A stretch of DNA of 64,000 nt from Parashewanella hymeniacidonis (GCF_016900895.1 NZ_JAFEUN010000004.1:19944-83943); one strand, 5' to 3'; counted from the stretch's first letter, positions 23,945 to 32,768 are shown. The notes: generated from the letters alone by a model not told the origin. A program made the numbers and translations.

Positions 23945-26860
23945 GTGCCTGAACAAACTTTAGTAAAAACGGAACTTGAAAATGTATTAACGGTTGGTGG
24001 AAATAATGACCATCTTTTAGAGAAGATACGTTACGCCATTAACCACGCTACTGAGATTGATATTGCGGTATCTTTTATAAAACAATCTGGTTTAAAGTTA
24101 ATTTTACCCGCCATTCAAGAAGCCATTGAGCGCCAGCAAACATCAAAATCACCTTTAAAGCTTCGTATCATAACTTCAGATTATCTTGATATTACTTGCC
24201 CAATCGCTTTGCGAGAGTTAATAGCACTAGAAGGCACTGGTGTAGAACTTAAAATATATACCGAAAAGAACCGCAGTTTTCATATGAAATCCTACATCTT
24301 TGTACGGACAAATGAAGCTGGCAGTTTTTATCATGGCGCTGCATTTATTGGTTCTAACAATATCAGTGAAAGTGCTCTTACTTTTGGACATGAATGGTGT
24401 TTACGTTATGATTATAAATCCCCTGATGACTCCTTTGAAGCACTGCAATTCAAGCGTATTCGTAAAGAGTTTGATAATATTTTTGATCATCAGCACTCAA
24501 CAACGCTAACAGATGGATGGATTAATCAATACATAAAGCGTCGTAAGAAACCGAGCTTGCAAATGGTCGGTGCTGATTGGATTGATGATGAAGAATATCT
24601 ACCTAACTCAGCACAAGAAGAAGCGCTTCAAGCTTTGTCCGAAACTCGTTTATTAGATTATGTTTCTGGTTTGGTAGTTCTTGCAACAGGAATGGGTAAA
24701 ACTTGGCTAGCCGCATTTGACGCTAAACAAATGCAAGCGAAACGGGTGCTATTTGTTGCACACAGAGAAGAAATTTTATCGCAAGCATTGAATACCTTCG
24801 CCAAGCTTTGGCCTGAAAAAACGTCTGGTTTTTACAATTCGCAAAATAAAAATATCGATAAAGGTATGCTGTTTGCGTCAGTTCAGACGTTAGGCAAACA
24901 ATCTCATTTGAAGAAATTCAAACAAGATCATTTTGATTACATCGTGGTGGACGAATTTCATCATGCTAGTGCCAAAACCTATCGCAATATCATTAGTCAT
25001 TTTGCGCCTAAATTCCTATTAGGCTTAACAGCAACTCCAGAGCGAACCGATCAAGCTGATATTCTATCGTTGTGTTCTGACAATCTAGTGTTTGAACGAA
25101 CACTTATTGATGGCATTAACTCAAAATTGTTAGTGCCATTTCATTATTACGGGATTTGGGATGAGTGTGTCGATTACCAAGCTATCCCGTGGCGCAATGG
25201 TAAGTTTGATCCTAAAGCTTTAGATGCTGAGTTTGCGACCAAGAAACGTGCAAATCATATTTTTAAACACTGGCACCAAAAGCAACAAAGCAGAACTTTA
25301 GCATTTTGCGTGTCGAAGAATCATGCCGATTACATGGCCGATGAATTTAACTCACACTTTAATTCTCAGGATTACAAGGCTGTGTCCGTTCATAGCGAAT
25401 CGAAAGTCAAACGTAACGAAGCATTAACCATGCTCGATAAGGGTGAGCTAAATGTGATCTTTTCGGTCGATTTGTTTAATGAAGGAACTGATTTACCATC
25501 CATCGACACAGTAATGATGTTAAGACCAACAGAGTCGAATATCATTTTCTTGCAGCAATTAGGGCGCGGTCTAAGATTATTTGAATCGAAAAAGCAGTTA
25601 GTTGTTTTGGATTTCATTGGTAACCATCAGTCTTTTGGCAAAGATATCGAAAAACTGGTTTCAGGTTCATCAAAAGATGATGGTGATAGGGGTGGACGAC
25701 CAACTTTGCCTGATGGCTGTCATATTAATTACGACCCTGAGTTAGTCGATTTTTGGAGTTCGTTAGAACGAACGTTTACTAAATCTAATGATGAGTTTTT
25801 AGAGTTGATGACAAAGCTTAGCCATCGACCAACGGCTGCTGAGTTTTATCGAGCAGGTTATGATTTAAACAAGACAGTAAAACAGCATGGCAGTTGGTTT
25901 AATTTGGTGGCGAAGCAAACGAAAGATGCCAAGTTAGCAGACTTATTGATAAAACATAATGATTTTCTGCTTCATGCCGTTCAGCAAACCAGAATGACTA
26001 AATCATTTAAGGGTATTTTGCTAAAAGCATTTATACAGTTAGATGGCTTTAGAACTCCACCATCATTAGAAAATTTAGCTATCAAGAGTCATCAAGTATT
26101 ATCTTCATACCCAGAAATAAAAGCACTAGATCTTTCTGAAAAAGAAGCAAAGTTATTCGGGAGTGATAAGAAATGGTTGGCTTATTGGAATAAGAACCCA
26201 GTTAATTTTTCTTGTAAAGCTGATAAGAAAACAAACATATCTTGGTTCAGAATCGATAATGATAAGTTGATAGCTAATTTTGATGTTAGCGCAGAAGATG
26301 TTGAACTATTGTCCGACTGCGTATATGAACTAGTTGAGTTTCAGCTATCTCGTTATGTTGATACAAAGAACAAAGCCAAAGTAAATCCTACAGTCCAACA
26401 GGGTCAAACAAGTATAGATAAACAAGCAATTACGAATGAAGCTGTTTCAGATAATGTGATTGAACTACCTTACTATCCCGATTTAAAAATTGCCTGCGGT
26501 CACTTTAAAACTGGAACCGATGAGAATGAAGAATTTAAGGCAGTTGATTTATACAATGTCGACCCGCAAAAGCATTTTTTAGCTCGGGCTTCAGGTAACT
26601 CTATGAATGGCGGCAAAAATCCTATTGAGGATGATGATTTATTATTGTTAGAAAAAATCACTCCGGTAAATGCTGGATCGATCACTGGTGTTACTGTAGC
26701 CATTGAGCGACAAAGTTATGCTGGCGATAATGAATATTTACTCCGAGTGGTTGAAAAACGCAATGGTCAGTATTGGTTAAGAGCAAATAATCCTGACTAT
26801 AAAACCATACCCGCAACGGATGATATGGTAACTTTTGCACGTTTTAAGCAAGTGCTGTAA
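23945..26860 (+). CDS. PLD nuclease-SF2 helicase-S24 peptidase-like fusion protein
   Basis: A 971-residue protein starting at GTG. Residues about 20-190: phospholipase D-like nuclease domain (IDIAVSFIKQSGL; HMKSYIF ... FIGSNNISESALTFGHEW, an H-x-K motif). Residues about 220-580: SF2 helicase with Walker A VLATGMGKTWLAA, DEAH-like VVDEFHHA, motif III LGLTATPERTD, and motif VI QQLGRGLRL. After a DUF3427-like region, residues about 840-971 form a LexA/S24-like domain (FLARASGNSMNGGKNPIEDDDLLLLE). Such proteins occur in defence and mobile regions. The Ser of GNSM is the family's nucleophile position; the distal Lys is not certain. Confidence 0.88.
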   Translation: MPEQTLVKTELENVLTVGGNNDHLLEKIRYAINHATEIDIAVSFIKQSGLKLILPAIQEAIERQQTSKSPLKLRIITSDYLDITCPIALRELIALEGTGVELKIYTEKNRSFHMKSYIFVRTNEAGSFYHGAAFIGSNNISESALTFGHEWCLRYDYKSPDDSFEALQFKRIRKEFDNIFDHQHSTTLTDGWINQYIKRRKKPSLQMVGADWIDDEEYLPNSAQEEALQALSETRLLDYVSGLVVLATGMGKTWLAAFDAKQMQAKRVLFVAHREEILSQALNTFAKLWPEKTSGFYNSQNKNIDKGMLFASVQTLGKQSHLKKFKQDHFDYIVVDEFHHASAKTYRNIISHFAPKFLLGLTATPERTDQADILSLCSDNLVFERTLIDGINSKLLVPFHYYGIWDECVDYQAIPWRNGKFDPKALDAEFATKKRANHIFKHWHQKQQSRTLAFCVSKNHADYMADEFNSHFNSQDYKAVSVHSESKVKRNEALTMLDKGELNVIFSVDLFNEGTDLPSIDTVMMLRPTESNIIFLQQLGRGLRLFESKKQLVVLDFIGNHQSFGKDIEKLVSGSSKDDGDRGGRPTLPDGCHINYDPELVDFWSSLERTFTKSNDEFLELMTKLSHRPTAAEFYRAGYDLNKTVKQHGSWFNLVAKQTKDAKLADLLIKHNDFLLHAVQQTRMTKSFKGILLKAFIQLDGFRTPPSLENLAIKSHQVLSSYPEIKALDLSEKEAKLFGSDKKWLAYWNKNPVNFSCKADKKTNISWFRIDNDKLIANFDVSAEDVELLSDCVYELVEFQLSRYVDTKNKAKVNPTVQQGQTSIDKQAITNEAVSDNVIELPYYPDLKIACGHFKTGTDENEEFKAVDLYNVDPQKHFLARASGNSMNGGKNPIEDDDLLLLEKITPVNAGSITGVTVAIERQSYAGDNEYLLRVVEKRNGQYWLRANNPDYKTIPATDDMVTFARFKQVL

Positions 26861-26990
26861 TAAAAATTCATATTCTTAAATTGCTTTTTATTTGTTCAGT
26901 TGTCTGGCGGCTATCTAGTAAACATATTGAGGTTTGATAAGATAAATTTCAACGTGTTATGGATAGCACCAAGTACAAATGGAGTGTATT

Positions 26991-27539
26991 TTGAAGTTTA
27001 TTTTTGTTGATGCTGAAAATGTAGGGTTAAACGCTGTTGCTGAGGTTAAAGCTTCGCTTTCGGACAAGGTTTATGTGTTTTCAAAGAACACGCAAATCAT
27101 CGAGCTTTGTGAGCGTAAGCTATTTCAAGTGTTTTCTAGTTATCCAACAGGGGCTAATCAAGCCGACTTTTACATTATTGGGAATCTTGTTGGCGTACTG
27201 GCATCGTTAAATGATGAGCAAAAGAAACAATGTCAGTTTGTTTTATTTAGCCAAGATAATTCATTAATTATGGCGTTTAAGTTTCAATGTCACTTACATA
27301 GAGTTGCTTGTGCCATACCTTTATCTTCAAAAAGCCAAGCATTGGTGGAAACTAAATCAGAACTTTCAGTTCATCAGCGGATTTTGCAGCAGCTTCAGCA
27401 TCCAAAATCAACCGAAGATGTTAGAAAGAAACTGAGCATGCCCAAACCAGATTTTACTTGTGCATTGAATGAGCTTATTAAAGATAAAAAGATCAAGCGG
27501 GTACCTGATAACCAGAAGAAGTGGATGAAGGTAGGATAA
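26991..27539 (+). CDS. PIN/NYN-like domain protein
   Basis: About 182 residues. KFIFVDAENVGL, YPTGANQADFYIIGNLVG and VLFSQDNSLIMAF place acidic residues as in PIN-like/NYN nucleases; the C-terminal 60 residues look like a small winged-helix (QRILQQLQHPKSTEDVRKKL). The TTG at 26991 is chosen because GGAG lies 6 bp before it and the protein then begins directly with KFIFVDAENVG; an ATG at 26979 would add MECI. The target RNA is unknown. It lies between the helicase and a repeat. Confidence 0.68.
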   Translation: MKFIFVDAENVGLNAVAEVKASLSDKVYVFSKNTQIIELCERKLFQVFSSYPTGANQADFYIIGNLVGVLASLNDEQKKQCQFVLFSQDNSLIMAFKFQCHLHRVACAIPLSSKSQALVETKSELSVHQRILQQLQHPKSTEDVRKKLSMPKPDFTCALNELIKDKKIKRVPDNQKKWMKVG

Positions 27540-27602
27540 TCCATTAAATTCAGCTAAAGGTAGAGAGCATTAGATATCTTATCGATCTATTTGGTTGTCT
27601 AT

Positions 27603-27715
27603 CGTCATACCAGCGTAGGCTGGTATCCAGTGTCTTTTTTGTTCGAGGTAAAGGCGCTAGACTACCGACATACAAAACTGTCGTTACTTCGTTTCCAGTC
27701 TACGCTGGAGTGACG
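27603..27715. repeat. MITE-like palindromic element, intergenic
   Basis: It begins cgtcataccagcgtaggctg and ends ctacgctggagtgacg, with inverted outer ends and an inner palindrome containing catacaaaactg as in virB5. At 113 bp it is the longest copy, because of that inner palindrome. It lies in the gap between the PIN-like and HNH-like genes. Confidence 0.75.
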
Positions 27716-27830
27716 GCAAAGTTAGCTGAACGTTGTTAATAATTAGAATCCATTTTTAGCTTCTTGGTTAACATAGCCATTTTATTTTCATAGAATCTGG
27801 TTTTTGAAGAAGTTCTCGATAGGTAAGAAG

Positions 27831-29060
27831 ATGTCAAAAAATCGTGATTTGTACCGTCGTATCATGGCGATGGAAAGTCGACATTTTAATATGTGCTTCT
27901 ACTGCGGCTGTATAGCTACCGAGTATGATTTCGTTCCTCCCTTCAAGTTGACAGATTTTTATATTAGAACAGGCGAGGAGGCAGATTTTTATGAAGTGCC
28001 TGCTTGCAATGAATGTCATACGATTCTAAAAGAAGATAAGTCTGGTTTGTTAGGTCAACGAGTCGATTTTGTAAAATCAAAATTGGCTAAGAAATACGAA
28101 AAGGCACTTCGAGTTTATCACTTGTGGCATCACGATGAACTTGAAAGTTTTGATCATAACTTTCAAAAAAGCCTAAATGCTGGCATTGAGCTTGGCACTG
28201 AGACCTACGAACGTATAAAGTTTAGAGGATTCGAATTTGAAGTTGACGGCCAAAAACGCCATTCAAATTTTGTCGAAGAAGTGAAGTTAACTGTATTTGG
28301 TGAGCCTTTTGATCATTTCCGTGATGCCCTCGACTATGCAAGTAAGTCTTACCGTGTACCAAAAGCAAAACTCAAAGACTTATTCGCCAAACATCAGAAT
28401 AGCTTTGATAAGGCAATAACAGCTTTTCAAAAAGAGTTTGAAGAAAAACAGCTTGAAAAGAAATGTCGTGAATTTGCCAAAGCGCACAAGCAAAATCCAA
28501 ATTTTGTTATTCGTACTGTAAAACTATTTTTAAAGATGGAAGAGAGTTTTACAGTCGAAAAAGCACTTGAGAAGATTTATAACACTTATATCGCTCCTGA
28601 AGCGCAAATTCAGCAAACTTTGACAAAAGGGAACTCAATGACCGTCAAATATTCAGATTTAGAAAGTGCATTCGATTTTGTTTCATTTGGTTCTTACTCT
28701 GACAATGAGGCTTATCTCAGCATCAAAACGGGTAAGATTTATTGGGTTTCAGATAATATTGATGAGGAAGATGAGCCACTCCCTGATGATTTGTATCAGT
28801 CCGATGAGTATATTCAAATACCTAATAAGCATGATTTAGATCTCGGTAAAAAATTGGTTTTCGATTTTGTTCATCAATTTTTAGCGAGTGATTTTGAAAC
28901 AGTATCACAGTACTTCAGAAAGCAGGGCGCCTACGGTCGTTTTAAGTTGCTGTTAGAGCGTAGAGAAAAACTTGATGAATGGTACAAATTCGAAGAGCAA
29001 GAGAATAAGAAAACTTTGCTAGAGTGGGCTAAAGAAAGTGGAGTTACAGTAACTGAGTAG
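27831..29060 (+). CDS. HNH-like zinc protein fused to a UPF0158 domain
   Basis: A 409-residue protein. The first 70 residues carry FCYCG-like CFYCGCIATEYDFVPP and VPACNECHTILKED, two C-x-x-C pairs as in HNH endonuclease modules. A charged helical middle follows. The last 140 residues (YSDLESAFDFVSFGSYSDNE, AYLSIKTGKIYWVSDN) are a UPF0158-type domain. An in-frame ATG at 28638 has AAAGGGAAC before it, so the C-terminal domain may also be made alone. ATG 27831 has a purine-rich site; the TTG at 27804 is less likely. Confidence 0.7.
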   Translation: MSKNRDLYRRIMAMESRHFNMCFYCGCIATEYDFVPPFKLTDFYIRTGEEADFYEVPACNECHTILKEDKSGLLGQRVDFVKSKLAKKYEKALRVYHLWHHDELESFDHNFQKSLNAGIELGTETYERIKFRGFEFEVDGQKRHSNFVEEVKLTVFGEPFDHFRDALDYASKSYRVPKAKLKDLFAKHQNSFDKAITAFQKEFEEKQLEKKCREFAKAHKQNPNFVIRTVKLFLKMEESFTVEKALEKIYNTYIAPEAQIQQTLTKGNSMTVKYSDLESAFDFVSFGSYSDNEAYLSIKTGKIYWVSDNIDEEDEPLPDDLYQSDEYIQIPNKHDLDLGKKLVFDFVHQFLASDFETVSQYFRKQGAYGRFKLLLERREKLDEWYKFEEQENKKTLLEWAKESGVTVTE

Positions 29061-29142
29061 TTTTATATTCCGTACGGTTAAGGCATAATCCGCATCTCGA
29101 TGTTCAGTCGCAATGACTGAGTTGTAACTATATGGATGTAAA

Positions 29143-29805
29143 ATGAAAAAACGTATTCTTGCCTTATCGGTATTGGCCTCTATCACTTCTTTTGTTTCTC
29201 AAGCTCAGGACTCAAGTTCAGCATTTAGCTACGATACCGTTAGCTTAGGTTATAAGACTTTAAAGATTGATGATATGGATGGCAATTTTAAGGGCTTATC
29301 GCTTAAAGCCAGTAAGTCATTTGGTGGTTCAGGTGTGTTCGCTTTAGGCGAATATTTTACTGTTGAACATTCGGATTCAGTGACTCTAGATGATGGAAAG
29401 GTTGAATTAGAAAGTGATGTTAAACAGTATGAGCTTGGCTTAGGCTATAAATATTCAATGACCGATAAATCAGATTTATTTGTTGAGTTAGCCTTTGGTA
29501 ATTCTGAAATAAAGGGCGAAGAAAGATTCACAGATAATTTAGATCATAACTTTAACTTTGTATCTGAGTTGAAAGCTGATGATGATTTTTATCGTTTGGG
29601 CGTTGGCGGTCGTTCTCAAATTTATGATCAGTTTGAAGTGTTTGCTAAAGTCGATGCAATCAAATATTCAGACGGTAATTCTACCGAAATTGGCTGGACT
29701 GTTGGCGGTCGTTACAACATTACTAAGCAATTTGATGCTGAAGTCTCAGTGTTCAATTATGAAGATCTAACAAGCTGGTTTGTTGCTGGCGTGTATCGTT
29801 TTTAA
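29143..29805 (+). CDS. Outer-membrane beta-barrel protein
   Basis: A 220-residue protein with signal peptide MKKRILALSVLASITSFVSQA, then alternating strands (VSLGYKTLKI, KQYELGLGYKYSM, FYRLGVGGRSQI, EIGWTVGGRYNI) and a final Phe (WFVAGVYRF), the classical signal for outer-membrane insertion. It resembles eight- to ten-stranded porin-like barrels. Its role on an ICE is not known; it sits between cargo and the mobilisation genes. Confidence 0.82.
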   Translation: MKKRILALSVLASITSFVSQAQDSSSAFSYDTVSLGYKTLKIDDMDGNFKGLSLKASKSFGGSGVFALGEYFTVEHSDSVTLDDGKVELESDVKQYELGLGYKYSMTDKSDLFVELAFGNSEIKGEERFTDNLDHNFNFVSELKADDDFYRLGVGGRSQIYDQFEVFAKVDAIKYSDGNSTEIGWTVGGRYNITKQFDAEVSVFNYEDLTSWFVAGVYRF

Positions 29806-29817
29806 ACGAGGCATAAA

Positions 29818-30477
29818 CTAACGTTCAATGCTTGTGTCATTAGCATCGCTTTCATGAGCGAGTGTTGAGACTTGTTTATCTCTAAATTTTATCTTTTTAA
29901 AACTAGGCGTAGCCTCTGCTGCTATTCCTAAACTTTCTAGTTCATTTGCAAATTGTTCTCGCCATATTTGTGGCAAGCCTTTTCTTACGTGCAGTCGTTT
30001 ACCGTCAAATCCTAAATTCTTAACTGTTAAATGAACGTGTGGGCTGTCGGTGTCAGTGTGTAGAGCAAACACATATTGATGGTTTTCGGCAAAAGTCTTT
30101 TTAGCAAATGAGCGAACAGCCTGTTTTACAGTTTTAGGCTCAGTTCCGAACGGCATGGATAGGACAAGGTGGGTGTTGTGGCGAGTTTTGAATCTTTGCT
30201 GAATGTCTGTGTTGCTCCAATCTTTAGCGAGTTGATGGATGTTAGGTTGGTTTTGGTAAATCAAACCTGTTTCATCTTCTAGTTCAAGTTTTCCATTACG
30301 GCTGATGTAGTCGAAATGATTCATGGTATGGGCGCTGTTGTAGCCAAAACCGCTAACTTTAACCATAACTTCTGGTGGCTTTTTTGTATAACTACTGCTT
30401 CCTCGAATACGGTTGGACTTGGTTTTGACATCATTGTTGAGTAGATCAGAGATGGAGTCGTTAACTATTTTGCTCAT
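29818..30477 (-). CDS. MobP-type relaxase (short form)
   Basis: A 219-residue VirD2/MobP-like relaxase. Landmarks: GFGYNSAHTMNHFDYISRNG (with a Tyr near the start of the domain), HNTHLVLSMPFGTEP, and the metal-binding motif III HTDTDSPHVHLTVKN. It should nick oriT and pilot the strand. It is shorter than most (no C-terminal extension), so helicase or primase functions must come from other proteins. It overlaps the MobC gene by 17 bp. Confidence 0.87.
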   Translation of the reverse strand: MSKIVNDSISDLLNNDVKTKSNRIRGSSSYTKKPPEVMVKVSGFGYNSAHTMNHFDYISRNGKLELEDETGLIYQNQPNIHQLAKDWSNTDIQQRFKTRHNTHLVLSMPFGTEPKTVKQAVRSFAKKTFAENHQYVFALHTDTDSPHVHLTVKNLGFDGKRLHVRKGLPQIWREQFANELESLGIAAEATPSFKKIKFRDKQVSTLAHESDANDTSIER

Positions 30478-30988
30478 AATCCAGCTCCCATCTTTTACAG
30501 TTTTTATGGATCAAGTCATTAACCAGTGTTTGGTGTGCGGTAAATTTGTTATCCAGCATTTCAATCATTTCACGAGTGACTTTATCACTGTGGCGATAGT
30601 CGATGTTTAACACTCTGGCGATTTGATTCAGGTTACGGCCAATAGCGGCTAAGTGACGGTTGGATTCTCTGAGTACTTTTATCTCGTCATCTGTTAATAC
30701 GGGCTGACGATTTAGGTTTGCCATAATGGAAGCTCGAACCCAAGTGCTTTGGTTTAGGTAGCCTTCGGCAATTGCTTGCTGTGTGAGTTTATCCAACGTG
30801 TAACGGGTTAGGCGAACAGAGACTCGTTCAGTTTTAACTTCGTTAAAGTGATTGTCATTGCCAGTAGCTGGTGTGACTTTGTTAAGCATCATTCGCAATG
30901 CATCAGATTGACTTAAACCACAGTCATTACAAAGCTGTTTTAGGTTAGATTTTTCAATGTCTGTGAGACGTATTTCAACTCTGGCCAT
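30461..30988 (-). CDS. MobC-like relaxosome accessory protein
   Basis: A 175-residue protein with two ribbon-helix-helix-like sections (MARVEIRLTDIEKSNLKQLC; RVSVRLTRYTLDKLTQQA) and the MobC hallmark LRESNRHLAAIGRNLNQIARVLN. It binds near oriT and helps the relaxase open the strands. It is first in the mobilisation operon, directly facing the candidate nic site. Confidence 0.86.
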   Translation of the reverse strand: MARVEIRLTDIEKSNLKQLCNDCGLSQSDALRMMLNKVTPATGNDNHFNEVKTERVSVRLTRYTLDKLTQQAIAEGYLNQSTWVRASIMANLNRQPVLTDDEIKVLRESNRHLAAIGRNLNQIARVLNIDYRHSDKVTREMIEMLDNKFTAHQTLVNDLIHKNCKRWELDYEQNS

Positions 30989-31049
30989 ATAAAGCCCCTT
31001 GCTAAAAAATATCTACTACTCACAGCACAAGGTTGATTTTTGCACAATG

Positions 31050-31070
31050 GCGAACAGGATAAAAGCGGAT
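31050..31070 (-). other. Candidate oriT nic site
   Basis: On the minus strand, reading from 31065, the sequence is ttttatcctgttcgcc. The core tatcctg is the same as in the nic region of RP4-type (MobP) origins, where cleavage follows the G. It lies about 65 bp upstream of mobC, where oriT of this class usually is. Single-motif evidence only. Confidence 0.5.
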
Positions 31071-31087
31071 TTTAGTGAGTTCGGGAT

Positions 31088-31140
31088 TTGTCACCGCATA
31101 TTCTGGTAAATGTCACCGATGTTTACGGAAAACGTCACCA
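31088..31140. repeat. Three GTCACC repeats
   Basis: gtcacc occurs at about 31090, 31112 and 31134, at a period of 22 bp, each with similar surroundings (tgtcaccg, tgtcaccg, cgtcaccag); a short inverted repeat gtaaa/tttac encloses the middle one. They are next to the candidate nic site, so could be binding sites for MobC or another relaxosome protein. They also resemble multi-repeat ends of IS21-type elements. Confidence 0.5.
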
Positions 31141-31241
31141 GTTTGCGAATCCTGCATTAGTCAATTAAAGCTGTTTCTGAGATTTAAGGTGCCTGATATT
31201 AACAAAAGTTTAGAAAAGCGGTTTTCACCAGATTTAGTAAA

Positions 31242-31289
31242 CTAAGTACCTATCGAGAAGGGCTTTGAAGTTTAAGTTCAGGTACTTAG
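31242..31289. repeat. 10-bp inverted repeat before abiEii end
   Basis: ctaagtacct at 31242-31251 is the exact reverse complement of aggtacttag at 31280-31289, with 28 bases between. It lies just behind the abiE operon (minus strand). No T run follows on either strand, so it is not a standard terminator. Confidence 0.45.
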
Positions 31290-31308
31290 ACTGCAGTAAA
31301 CTTAACCA

Positions 31309-32232
31309 TTACATCGGAAAATCAAGCTCGCTATCGGTTGATTCGACTATGCTTCTCTTTGCTTCATTCAAAATTGCAGTTAGAGTTGAGAGCATGTAGG
31401 TTTTGAACTTATCTGTAGCTAAGGTTGCTTCAAAAATATCTAGTGGTAAAAAACGCTTCATTTCATCTGATAAAGGAGCACCAAAAACAATCTGTTCAAG
31501 AGAAGCAATTCGATTATCGAGCATATCGATAAAACCGTCGAGCTTATAGTCTTCAATTTTTTTACTTACTAAGTTTTTATCTACTTTTGCTCCCTTACGA
31601 TGAAGAAAGACGAGATCCCACACATCTCTATGCCTCACATACTTCTGTGTTGCAGGTAAAGAGATGATTTTATCTGCCATTACTTCATTTAGACTTTCGG
31701 TGAAAATAAGTGTCGATGAGTAGCCGTCAGGCAAAAAATCGTAGTTGCTATTTAGAGGTAACGGCTCCTTTGTGTATGCGGGAATGTTTGCAACTTCAAG
31801 TTTCACCCTCTGTTTTGGAAGGTGTTTCTGTGTTGGCGATGTTACAACAGAAATTTGCCATTTATCGATATTTAGCTCAGCGTATTTAGGATCTTGTTTT
31901 AATGAACTAGGCTCTTTAACGCTCACCTCTAACCCATACCGATTGCCGATATATTTTTCGATAACGTGTTTGATGTCAGCAAGCATCTTGCTATTGAAGT
32001 TTTTACCTCCAGCAAAGTTTAAGTCCTCACTATATCTATTGGAGTCTCTACATAAGCGCAGGGATGTACCTCCTTGAAATACTAATTTATCGAGTAGCTT
32101 GGCTTCGTCTAATGCAAATAAGATATCGTAATGAAGGAGCTCCTTTTCAACGACAGGGCGCATATTTTTGATTTTGCCTTGTGACATTGCTAACTCTACC
32201 AGCGCATCAAAATCTTCTTTGGATTTAGTCAT
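31309..32232 (-). CDS. abiEii: AbiEii-type nucleotidyltransferase toxin
   Basis: A 307-residue protein with the AbiEii/AbiGii plan: LDKLVFQGGTSLRLCRDSNRYSEDLNFAGG is motif I, followed by a helical C-terminal half. In AbiE type IV TA systems this enzyme transfers nucleotides to tRNA and is bacteriostatic. It overlaps the antitoxin gene by 8 bp. The usual S-x-D-(L/I)-D of motif I reads S-E-D-L-N here; whether Asn supports catalysis I cannot say. Confidence 0.87.
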   Translation of the reverse strand: MTKSKEDFDALVELAMSQGKIKNMRPVVEKELLHYDILFALDEAKLLDKLVFQGGTSLRLCRDSNRYSEDLNFAGGKNFNSKMLADIKHVIEKYIGNRYGLEVSVKEPSSLKQDPKYAELNIDKWQISVVTSPTQKHLPKQRVKLEVANIPAYTKEPLPLNSNYDFLPDGYSSTLIFTESLNEVMADKIISLPATQKYVRHRDVWDLVFLHRKGAKVDKNLVSKKIEDYKLDGFIDMLDNRIASLEQIVFGAPLSDEMKRFLPLDIFEATLATDKFKTYMLSTLTAILNEAKRSIVESTDSELDFPM

Positions 32233-32764
32233 CAGCCATTGCCTCCATATCTACTAAGTGGATGTTTCGACCTACACGTTTTAAATCTCTGAGTGCAGCC
32301 ATCTTTGAGGCAACTCGAAGAGGGCTGTCAGTTGCGATTACTTGGTTCAAAATATTTTTGATCGTTCTTTTGGTGTGAGTGAACTCAATTACACCATAAT
32401 TTGTTTTGTAAATACCTTTGACGCCGGTTGTCATTAGAGTAAGCCTGTCTACTGGGATTTGAGAGATTACACCATATGATGATAATGCAGACTCTAGACT
32501 AATGTAGTTATAGGCTCCTCTTCTAAGTGCAGTGGCAATATATTCAATGGTCTTCGAGGAATGCTTATTTCTTGAAAAACCATATACGTAGACCCCCCTA
32601 GCAACACGCTCTAATAACCCTGTTTTAGCAAAACGTGCGAGGCTATCGTTCAGCGAGCGAATAGAGTCTTCGTGGAATATCTTTGCTAAGTCCCGATGTA
32701 AAAATACATAGTGACCTTTCGAGTCGAGGTCGTTAAGTCGACTGATTGCTAATTCTTGCCTCAT
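32225..32764 (-). CDS. abiEi: AbiEi-type antitoxin/regulator
   Basis: A 179-residue protein: N-terminal winged-helix (FLHRDLAKIFHEDSIRSLNDSLARFAKTGLLERVARGVYVYG) and a C-terminal domain (YNYISLESALSSYGVISQIP, VIEFTHTKRTIKN). It matches AbiEi, which represses its operon by binding inverted repeats and opposes the toxin without direct contact. Three repeated palindromic motifs lie directly upstream. Confidence 0.87.
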   Translation of the reverse strand: MRQELAISRLNDLDSKGHYVFLHRDLAKIFHEDSIRSLNDSLARFAKTGLLERVARGVYVYGFSRNKHSSKTIEYIATALRRGAYNYISLESALSSYGVISQIPVDRLTLMTTGVKGIYKTNYGVIEFTHTKRTIKNILNQVIATDSPLRVASKMAALRDLKRVGRNIHLVDMEAMADD

Positions 32765-32768
32765 AGAT

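Noticed and set aside
29818..30988. A separate mobilisable element
   Set aside because: The relaxase/MobC pair has no att sites of its own and supplies the only relaxase for the VirB/VirD4 system, so it is treated as part of the ICE.
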